From Suillus spraguei (Eukaryota; Basidiomycota; Agaricomycetes; Boletales; Suillaceae), in assembly GCA_016800925.1 (NCBI GenBank), contig JABCPU010000120.1, forward strand, positions 1 through 64,000: 64,000 nucleotides of DNA, given 5' to 3'. A program made the translations under genes and the position numbers. Below are positions 55,532 through 64,000 of the stretch, in pieces (position 1 is the stretch's first letter; the number at the start of each line of letters is the position of its first letter). Below the pieces are notes generated by a model, which was not told the origin of the DNA, did not search any database, and saw nothing but the letters and a program-made list of their open reading frames with translations.

Positions 55532-56289
55532 GCCCCGATGTCTAATAGACGATGACTAGGTTCCCTTATCCACCATACATGGCTACTAGGGTCGGACCTC
55601 TTGCTTACAAGTTAAAATGTGAGTGGAAATACTAAGAATTTCGTTAATGTTTTTAGTACAATGCTTGGGTACATTGGAGTACGTACCCACCTGGCACGTG
55701 ACCTTGCGACAGATTAGCCGAGTACCTGAAGCGGCGACCGAGTACAAGGTGACAATGCATGTGATAATCCTGTACGTACTAAGGTAGTGTATACCTGTTG
55801 CGAGCGTGGTAACCTCGGTATTGAACTTACCTGGATTCTGTTCAAACTTCCCATAACCCCAGATTCCAAGTAACCACGAAATAGAGGTTGCTTAGAATCC
55901 TAACGATCAAAGAGGGATGCTTATGCAATACCTACCAAGTACGATACATTCAAATAGATGTGATTTCAAGGATGGGTTGCAGTGTTATCAAGATGCGGAG
56001 AAGTAATTACACGATCGTCGATAACTATAAGTAATCAGGATATACACACTGCTCCCGATGCCTATACACGAGTAGACGAGAGGATGCACAAATACACTTT
56101 CTCGGTTAGTACTCTTAGCGACAGATAATCCTCGTAGTTAAATTTGCTTTAAGACAGCATGTCATACCTAGAGGGATCGATCTATGTCGGTGCTGTCAGG
56201 GCATGAATGAAAACGCATCAGAGAACCATGACCATTCATCAAAATGCATACACATACAACTACAGTATCTGTAAGTTGGATCCTGACGA
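55532..56289. other. Intergenic region
   Basis: No gene or repeat recognised. Confidence 0.45.
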
Positions 56290-57170
56290 TCACAGTATCA
56301 CGTACAGCATGTCCTTGACCTGTGTAATGATATAGACTTGGTTATTTTCTTGTCCTCCCCACCGCGTTTTTGCCCCAGTAAAGGGCCGCTCAAAGGCTAT
56401 CTGAGTCAAACGACCCACTTTAACGTTTGCGAATGAGACTCTGTACCGACTTTTATTCATCTTCTCCAGGATACGGGCCACAGATTGATTCCTCTGACGG
56501 GGACTCGAGCTCAGACAAATCATCCACGCTCTGCGCATTATCAGCAAAGTCAGGCAGCCCAAGATTATGACGATTTCACAGAAGGACAATCAAGGGTTTC
56601 GGCCGAGTGGGCCGCATGAATGCGAAGATGAAGTTGAGAAATACACAGCAATAAAGATGGCTCGCCTCCCAGAACGATAGCATGGACAAGCACTGTCAGA
56701 CAGTGAGGTGAAAATGTGGTTGTGATAAAATAAAGTTATATTCGTCTAGATAAGTTGCGTTGAATGTTTTAAAGGTGCTACCAGTAGCTGAGTCGTGTAG
56801 TGAATGCCAAATTAAAGAACGGCACTCACTCATGAGAATCAAAACCATATGGTCAATGTGATCAATGCCAGATGAGTCATCCTGAAGCAATGAGTCCACT
56901 ACAATCATCTTCGGACAGCCGTACGGCCCACTCCATAACTAAATAAGTCACAATGCAGATCGCCAGATATTACCTTCGTCCCATACTGCCGCAGTATCGA
57001 AAGAGGTTCCGAGTCCAAGGCATAATCCGTATGGTAACTTGAGAACCTTCGGACCACAACGAATGATGATACTTGAAGCACGGCTTGAGCGCTTGAGCCG
57101 TTACTAGTAGAATTGGTGAGGAACCAGTCTTCAAGCGGTTGACCATCACCTTGGTACATCAGGCTTCCTC
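56290..57170 (-). pseudogene. C-terminal relic of a HET-family gene
   Basis: On the minus strand, 57160-56905 reads GQPLEDWFLTNSTSNGSSAQ and VLQVSSFVVVRRFSSYHTDY. 56908-56696 reads LLQDDSSGIDHIDHMVLILM and SATGSTFKTFNATYLDEYNF. 56610-56290 has a broken match to the tail of the HET gene at 49166: LPDFADNAQSVDDLSELES resembles LSDLEDDAQSVDSWSEPGS, and TQVKDML resembles AQVKDPTA. Stops interrupt the last part, and no HET core is present. It is a decayed or fragmentary member of the same gene family as the intact gene 3 kb away. Confidence 0.6.
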
Positions 57171-57302
57171 GAGGTCAGAGCGCTCGTTGGACATGACAAA
57201 ATACTCACCAGCCTGAGATCATGATCGACACTTTCTCTACTCCATGCCAGTGGGCACCAACCGTTTCCAAAATTGGCTTGATGGGGTTGCGAGGACAAAA
57301 AG

Positions 57303-57392
57303 CGACACCAGCAGGATTTGAACCTGCGCACGGAAACCGTAAGAGATATCTGTGATTCGAATCTCTCGCCTTAACCACTCGGCCATAGTGCC
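57303..57392 (-). tRNA. tRNA-Ser(CGA) with an 8-nt intron
   Basis: Read from 57392 leftward it has acceptor GGCACTA pairing with TGGTGTC (G-U allowed), discriminator G73, and a D-arm TGGCCGAGTGGTTAAGGCG. The anticodon stem AGAGA/TCTCT encloses TTCGAA, an 8-nt intron (TCACAGAT) and A, giving anticodon CGA. The long variable arm is typical of Ser, and the T-arm is GCAGGTTCAAATCCTGC. A T5 Pol III terminator (57301-57297) follows directly. An intron next to position 37 is usual for fungal tRNA-Ser(CGA). Confidence 0.93.
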
Positions 57393-57532
57393 ATAAAACA
57401 AGTTGTCGGTTATTTTTGTTTTGAACGTGAGAATGTTCTCGCTTACAAACCAATGCGAGTGACGGTTAATCCTAATAATTTTACACACCTGCCTCACTAG
57501 AATTGGACCGCTCCCCCAGGTGGGAGAGTTAG

Positions 57533-57894
57533 CGAACTGATATGGAAAGCGAAGCCCATGTCAGAAGTCCAGGAGAGCCCCATCGAGTCTGACCACCGCC
57601 TTAGTGCCTGCTGCAGGCACTCATCGGATAAGAGTCTGTGAGCTGGACCAGAGGAAGGCGAGTAGAGCGGGAGAGTAGCGGTTTCGAGCCTACGAAAGCT
57701 CTCGTTAGGCCGCTACCCTTACGGGCCTTACCGTTCGTACCTCTCGTTCCGTTTGGGAAGACTAGCAGAAGCATTTCGTTGACAATATTAATGCCGTAAG
57801 GGGCATTCGGACTTTGTGTGGCGGAGGGTCAAGTTGGAGGTGACCGAGTAAGATCCGACTAACAACAGGAGTCCTCTTATCCTATCAGTTCGCT
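57533..57894. repeat. Possible MITE bounded by 12-bp inverted repeats
   Basis: AGCGAACTGATA (57533-57544) and TATCAGTTCGCT (57883-57894) are perfect inverted repeats around 338 bp that hold no gene. No clear target duplication is visible, so this remains tentative. Confidence 0.3.
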
Positions 57895-57947
57895 TTACAT
57901 CCCCGTTGTCGAGTTGCTCATTCTCTGCTAGTGGTTACTGGTAGACC

Positions 57948-60037
57948 ATGTTAACAGTCACTCATGTCACTTTGCTGGACATACTATGCCTTACTGGTAT
58001 CGGAGTCTATCTGGTAAGGCAGGTGGTCATCAAGAAAAATCCTGCACCATATCCACCTGGTCCCCGGGGGTGGCCTCTGATCGGCAATTTTTTAGATATG
58101 CCTCGCATCAAACCCTGGCTTATATTTACTGAGTGGGGTCGGAAGTATGGTGAGTACCGCCTCCCCTTTTCCAAAATCATGCCTTGCAAAAGTCTTTTCT
58201 GCAGGTGATATCACGCACATCGAGGTTCTGGGTCGGCACATTATGGTGCTGAACTCTGTCAAGACTGCAATGGAAATAATGGACAGTAAAAGCACTTTGT
58301 ACTCTGACCGTCCTATTCTTCCCATGGCTGGCGAACTTGTTGGCTGGAAGGACTCTTTGCCTTTCCTTCCTTATGGTGACCGTTTTCGCCAACAGCGTAG
58401 GAACTTCCATAAGGTCATTGGCAGCCGCGCCGCAGTGGACGTATACAACGAGATCGAAGAGGTTGAGACTCGTCGATTCCTGAAGCGCGTGCTTGCGAAA
58501 CCTGATCAACTGCAGGAGCATGTCCGACAGTATGTATTATTTATCTTTGCAACGATATTATCTTGAATTTTTACTATAGCACTGCTTGTGCTGTTATTCT
58601 GCGCATCTCTCATGGTTATGAAGTGAAAGAGAACGATGATCCCTTCGTCGACCTTGCAAACCGCGTTACAGAGCATTGCTCGCAGGCCACAGCTCCCGGC
58701 GCCTTTATGGTCGATATTTTACCGTTCCGTGAGCTACATTATTCAGACGTTTGCGTTGGCTTCTGATATCCTGATAAATTTAGTGGCAAAGGTTCCCGCG
58801 TGGTTCCCCGGTGCAGGCTTCAAGCGCATAGCATGTGAATGGCATGGGGCCCTCGAAGAGATGGTTTCTGCACCTCACCAGTTCGTCAAGGATCAGATGG
58901 TGACCAATTTGCAATTTTACGAACATACATTGAAGTTCAAGCATTGCAGATTGCTGGCATAGCCCCTACGTCCTTTACCTCGAATCTCTTAGAAGGCAGT
59001 CATGTGTCTGCGGACCAGGAACACACCGTGAAATGGTCTGCATTTTCCCTATATGCCGGTGGTTCCGACACGGTTGGTCCCTACATGTTTATTTTTCTAA
59101 TCATCATCTTCTGAAAGTACTGCGCCTATTTCCTCAGACTATCTCTGCAATATACTCTCTTTTTCTAGCTATGACACTCTTCCCTGACGTGCAGAAGAAA
59201 GCTCAGGCTGAAATAGATGCGGTTGTTGGTCCTGATCGTCTGCCCTCCTTCGCCGATCGCGACTCTCTCCCCTATATTGAGGCACTTGTCAAAGAAGTCA
59301 TGCGCTGGAATGTTGTCTTTCCTACCGGTATGGGGATCTTGTTCATGACTTTACTTATTTGCCAACGGGTATTTCAATGACAGGTTTCCCACACTGTGTG
59401 GCTGAGGACGATATCCATGACGGGTACTACATTCCAAAAGGCTCCTTAGTAATTCCTAACATGTGGTTGGTGCTTCTCTTGGATCGATGAATAAAATACA
59501 ATGCTCTTAATTGCCACAGGTTCATGCTCAACGATCCGCGCACATATGTCAATCCCTCGCAATTCGATCCTGAACGTTTCTTGGCTAAGGATGGAAAGGA
59601 ACCTGAGACGGAGCCTCGCACAATATGCTTCGGCTTTGGTAGACGGTAAGCATAAGGTTGGTTCTGAATCTGATTGGAATGCTAACTTTCTGCTCTGTAG
59701 CATCTGCCCAGGTGCATCAAAATAGCATCAATCAATCAACAGTATTCTGACATTTTCTTCTTGATGTTCAGGTCTCCATCTTGCTGATGCCTCCACATGG
59801 ATATCCACTGCGATGTCACTGGCCGTGTTTGATATTTCTAAGGTTATCGAGAATGGCGTTGAGATCATCCCCGAGGTTGAACCATTACCAGGTACGGCCA
59901 GGTATGTCGTATATCTTCTCACGTTCGGCGCTGGTCTGTATTGACACACTCCAAGCCACCCCAAACCCTTCAAGTGTTCTATCAAGCCTCGCTCTGCAGC
60001 TGCCCTTGCGCTCATTGAACAAGATGCTAACTACTAA
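57948..60037 (+). CDS. Cytochrome P450 monooxygenase, intact
   Basis: P450s insert one oxygen atom into small molecules, using a heme iron with electrons from an ER reductase. Eleven exons (57948-58149, 58205-58529, 58580-58728, 58784-58899, 58950-59072, 59138-59327, 59384-59465, 59520-59645, 59701-59711, 59772-59901, 59956-60037) give 1536 nt, a 511-residue protein with no stop. It has an N-terminal membrane anchor (residues 8-24) and the proline hinge PAPYPPGPRGWPLIGN. The I-helix reads AGGSDTT (300-306), the K-helix EVMR (E358, R361), then DPERF and the heme motif FGFGRRICPG (Cys440). Exon 9 is only 11 bp and carries the heme Cys codon. Two relics of the same gene lie behind the OYE genes at 38 and 41 kb. 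Substrate unknown. Confidence 0.93.
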
Positions 60038-60416
60038 GCTTACGATGGTGAGACTGGAGAAATACGTGGGGATGACACACTTGGCACGCGTCATAATTTG
60101 TGTCACATTCAGGCTCAGGAGTTTTTCAATATGATTCTTGGAGTTCGCACAGGGACTCCATTATTTGCTTCCGCGGAGCCGGGAGCTGTACTTATAAAAT
60201 GACCCTCGATATTCCACATCAATTCTTCATGCAGCTTTTATTTTCACGAGGCCTGAAATACCCTGCTGGTCCTTGGGCCAAGTTCGAAGCTTAGGTGGGT
60301 GATGTATAGTCGCCGGCACCGTATTATTGCAATGTGTCAATGAACGTGGGAAGAACGCAGCGCCTGTAAATTGTCACCGTTAGTTGCCCACACCAGTGAC
60401 AAGCCACTGAACTAGA
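60038..60416. other. Intergenic between P450 and F-box gene
   Basis: No gene recognised. A short plus-strand open stretch near 60110-60200 has no family resemblance. Confidence 0.4.
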
Positions 60417-63400
60417 ATGCCGACGCCGTCTGAAACCTCGACGCGCTCACGTTTGTCATTGTCGCGTACGACGTCAAATTTGACTATTTCGCGTACTTCC
60501 CTTAAGACGCGTGCGCTGTCAATCACAAGTGATGCTAGCGGGTGCACGACTGTGAAGCCCGCCAAACCAATCTCGAATTCGAATTCTACTTCGAACATAC
60601 TCTCCACGACGCCGACGCTCTTGAAGCGTCCTAGCGCAGGTCCACCCAGTGCTTTTTCACGTTCTTTATCTGCTTCCACTAGCAGCAATACAGACACAAA
60701 TCGAAATCGAAACGCGGTGTCATCAACCCCGTCTCGAGCACGCGTCGTTTCTGAAACATCTGCCCCAACTCCGTCACATCAACACCGTTCTTCAGTCAAC
60801 CTCGCTTCTACCAACCCTCCCATAAGCTTTACATCTCCAAGTCCCGCAAAGCACAACCCTTCATCCCCGTCAGTCCGTGTGCGCACCGCAAGCTCTGCCA
60901 CTTCCAATTCAGCATCAGTATTTGGAAGCAGAGAAACGGCTTCTCTGACCAATACCGTCTCCACGGAGAGTACTCCGACCACCGTGCCCCCACCTTCCGC
61001 GTCTAAGCCCCACCCAAACAATACACCCTCAAAACCTTCAACACATGCACCTTCAACCATCACACCCTCTAAATCCTCTCCTCTCGCTCGTACTAAGCTA
61101 CAGCGTACACCGTCAGGTGCATCCAATATGACACGGTCCCCTGGAACAAAAAATATCCACTCTCCAAGCCCCAAAGTCCGTTCTCCTGGCTCAAACCTCA
61201 TGGGTAAAGAGCCCGTTGCATTGCTGTCTGAATCCCTCGCCTCAAAAAGAGGTATGAATGCAAGTGCCATGGGCGGGACAAGGATAGGGAGCGTCTTCAG
61301 TGATGGTACCGGAAGTATCGTAGGAGGTCCAAGACGCGTGAACGGACGCGTCATGAACGGTGCTGTGATTAATTTGAACGACGATACATGTCTGGGGGAT
61401 GTATGGGATCACGAGGATGATGGGATGACGTTTGATATGATTACGGACGTGGATGGAGAAGGCGATGAAGAGGTGAGTTCGTTTCGTTTGCCTACTCTTT
61501 TTTGTATCGATATGCTTTTGCAATTTTTGTTTCGTGTACGGCTTTGTTGTCGCTGCGTACGCCCATCCTTCTAACGCATTTTTTTGTCCTATTTATATCA
61601 CTGTGCCCTCGCGTGCACACCTACCCATCGCTTCCTTCTTCACCAAACCTAACTAACTTATCTCTACAGCTTGACCAAGCTCTCGCCCAGATCCGCACCC
61701 TCCACACTTCCAAACTCCTCGCCTACAAGCGCCTCCTCGAACGTGCGCACGCAAGTAGTGCAGCGCAGGTTTATCATCTTCAAGCTCAGCTTGCAGAATT
61801 GCGTTCTCAGTCTCAATCACAGGCGCAAGGGTCTTTAGAACCGGACGGTAGTGAGTATTGTGTTTGTGGTGGGAGGAAGAAGGGGTATTGGGACGGGGTT
61901 AGTTGGGGAAATGTAGAGGAAAATGAGACCACGGAGGGTAGCGATTTGGTGGATGCTATGAAGAAGCTTGATGAGAGGGCTGTTAGGAGGGCTATGAGGG
62001 GGTTGGGAAAGGAGGGGCGGGGGAGAGTGTGAGTCTTTGTTTTGGTTTTGGTTTTGATTCCTGCCAGTGCCAGTGTTTCTTGATATTGATGGAAGGGTCG
62101 TCCCTGCTGATTGGTGTAGAGGCGAGATGGTGTGGTAGTCTCGGGAGGTGTTCCCTCGTCTCTTTCCTTTGTTACTCTCCTGTTTTGGTAAGGACGCTGA
62201 CACCTGCATTCTATCGCGTAGCATCCAGATCATACTTGAATGTACGTCCCGCACATCTTTGTAGGGGAACCGCCAGCTAATCAACCCTTCTCTTCCCCTA
62301 TCCTCCCCTTCTCCTCACCTGTCAATCTTCCTCCAACAACCCCCAACAGCAACCCTTCCAGGCGACATCCCGCTCCAAATTCTCCTCCTCCAGAAATACC
62401 TCAAAAGTTCATTCGATATCATTGGTTTCCTTGCTCCTGAGATCGCTATCCAGATCTTGAGCAAGCTGAGCGTGAAAGAGGTTGTTAGGGCTGGGTTGGT
62501 GAGTATTTTTGTTGACGTTTTGTGGTGGGTTTGTGAGATGTCGAGGCATGTTGGTTCTGCTCGGAACCCTTCTCTCTTGAAACCGTAGTCGAAAGTATAT
62601 GAGTATTGATGACACACGACAGGTGTCGAAAAAATGGCACACTGCAACTCGTCATCCTGCATTGTGGAGATGGCATTGTCTGCGCTTGACCGCCAATGAC
62701 CCAGTCCGTGTGAGAGCACCGGCGAAGCCTGAGGGATGGTGAGTTATCTTTCCATGCGTTTCGGTTTTGTCCCGATTCCCACTCGCCCCTGTTATCTCTC
62801 CCCACTATGACTCCAATACTTACATTTACTGATTCTCTTCATTGTATTGCATCGCAGGTATCCTCTCTACCGCTCCCTCCATCATCGCGAGTCCAATTTT
62901 GCACATGCGCTTCCGCAGAGCATACGCTTCCTGAATGGACATACAAATTTCTGTACGACGTTGTTGTTGAGAGGTAAGGACATTTTGGTTTTTTTTCTGC
63001 TATTCTTGTTACTTTGGGGGTGGATGGCACTTTTTTTAGGATGGGGAGAGTTTCTGTGAAGAGTCGTAGAATATGAATCAGAGAGGCTGAAGGTCAGCAG
63101 CTGTATTACAGGTCTTGCTCCTCCAGCCACTCTGATTCACAGTTACCCTCATTTCGCTCTACCTCCGGTGCTCGCGTCCCTCTTGACTCTACTCTATGTA
63201 GGAGACGTAGACGTGGACCAGGGAGGCTGAAGGTCAGCAGCTGTAATTAAAAGCAGGTCTTGCTCCTCCAGCCACTCTGATTCATAGTTATGTTCTATCT
63301 ATCCCCCTTTCTCCTTCCCTTACTTTTTTACATCTTGCTCCCCACAAACAAGTACATTCACTGACCCTCTCATAGGAAAGCGCCTCATCTCAGGCTCCTA

Positions 63401-64000
63401 CGATGAAACCATCCGTTTCTGGGACATCGATACCGGCGAGATGAAAAAGTGCTTGCAGGTGAAGAAACCTGTGAGCTGTGTGGATTTCTTGGCGGAGGAA
63501 GGTGCGTCGTTTTTTGATACGGTATATTACGTGTATTTGAGGCTCATGTGACGAAGAGGTTTTCGTGGTTGGGTTTCATGATGTTGGGTACGTCCATTTG
63601 TGTATATCTCATACCCGACATAAAATTATACGTCACAGCCGCGTTCACCTTTTTTCCTCTGTCACATTCACGCCTCTTCAACAACTTGCCGGACACCTCA
63701 ATGGTATCCGTGCCGTTGCGCTTTCCTCGAAGAACCTCGTTAGCGCAGGCGCTGACAAGGCTCTTGTGTGTTGGGATTGGCGCGCCGGGACGAAGATCGT
63801 GAGATTTGGACAGCAGACAACGATTAATATCGGGGTGCAGATCGTCCAAGGGGGTACAGAGGCGGAGGGAGAGCGTGTGGTGGGTGTAACTATTGATGGC
63901 ATCGTTCGGGTTTTCTCGATTAGTGAGTTTCTGGTTTGTTTGCTGTCGAGTCCCTTTTTGCTCTGTTGCTGATGGTTTGATGATGGTGCACAGAAAGGAG
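60417..64000 (+). CDS. F-box/WD40-repeat protein, 3' end outside the window
   Basis: F-box/WD40 proteins are SCF ubiquitin-ligase adaptors: the F-box binds Skp1 and the propeller binds the substrate. The gene starts at ATG 60417 with a 352-residue exon very rich in Ser, Thr and Pro. Exon 2 (61670-62028) carries a coiled coil ([20 protein letters not shown]) and [12 protein letters not shown] 20-bp exon (62222-62241) follows, then 62350-62498 and 62623-62738, which hold the F-box ([20 protein letters not shown], then [17 protein letters not shown]). Exons 62858-62973, 63376-63501, 63557-63587 and 63639-63922 hold WD40 blades ([63 protein letters not shown]). All junctions listed keep phase. 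The remaining blades lie beyond 64000. Confidence 0.9.
63070..63285. repeat. Two hairpin repeats inside a long intron of the F-box gene
   Basis: The intron 62974-63375 (402 bp, far longer than its neighbours) holds two copies of GAGGCTGAAGGTCAGCAGCT...GGTCTTGCTCCTCCAGCC (63082-63134 and 63220-63284). In the first copy TGAATCAGAGAGGCTGAAGG pairs with CCTCCAGCCACTCTGATTCA, so it is an imperfect hairpin of about 65 nt. Confidence 0.7.

Noticed and set aside
62029..62280. TGA at 62030 taken as the end of a separate Ser/Thr-rich gene
   Set aside because: The stop lies within a strong donor (GT|GTGAGT), and splicing to 62222 and 62350 restores phase into the F-box, so it is one gene.

Overview
The window looks like a basidiomycete (Agaricomycetes) nuclear genome. 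Genes are cut by many 48-80 bp GT-AG introns. It holds Ty3/gypsy chromoviruses, a pogo-type DNA element and gene families typical of mushrooms: WD40 proteins, HET proteins, an RBR ubiquitin ligase, old yellow enzymes, a multi-exon P450 and a UbiA-type prenyltransferase. I recall the WD40-TPR-HET and WD40 families as expanded in Boletales-like ectomycorrhizal fungi. That placement is memory and inference, not proof.

Layout. Positions 1-10282 hold a clipped LTR and then a full-length chromovirus (1036-10277, TSD CAAGT), itself split by a 1.6 kb solo LTR (3507-5128, TSD CATGC). Positions 10283-15240 hold a UbiA-like gene, a pogo transposase relic between two palindromic repeats, and a small coiled-coil gene. 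At 15301-18277 and 32637-35628 lie two copies of a 3 kb direct duplication, each carrying an amino-acid/GABA-type permease gene on the minus strand. Between them is a TE nest. An old gypsy pol fragment (18525-20640) abuts a second, 5'-truncated chromovirus (20652-30953). That chromovirus is split by a 7.5 kb non-autonomous LTR element with no gag-pol (22139-29644, TSD AGTAC). Beyond it is a spliced coding fragment broken by another solo LTR (31524-32030, TSD CCCAC).

Positions 36117-41700 hold two tandem old yellow enzyme genes, each followed by a decayed P450 relic. A five-copy array of tRNA-like repeats lies at 41955-42640. Positions 43747-53643 form a cluster of regulatory or self/non-self genes: a WD40 protein, an RBR E3 ligase and a large WD40-TPR-HET gene. 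It is followed by an internally deleted pogo element with perfect 43 bp terminal inverted repeats (53927-55531), a HET-family relic, and tRNA-Ser(CGA) with an 8-nt intron (57303-57392). An intact 11-exon cytochrome P450 (57948-60037) and a large F-box/WD40 gene running off the right edge (60417-64000) complete the window.

Common threads. Both the chromovirus and the non-autonomous element carry an 11-nt primer-binding site complementary to a site inside their own LTR about 28 nt below a TATA box, the arrangement of Tf1-type self-priming. The chromovirus also has an extra 3' ORF with two zinc knuckles. Its mutations look like CpG decay: all six LTR-LTR differences are CpG transitions, and the in-frame stops are TGA where CGA (Arg) is expected.
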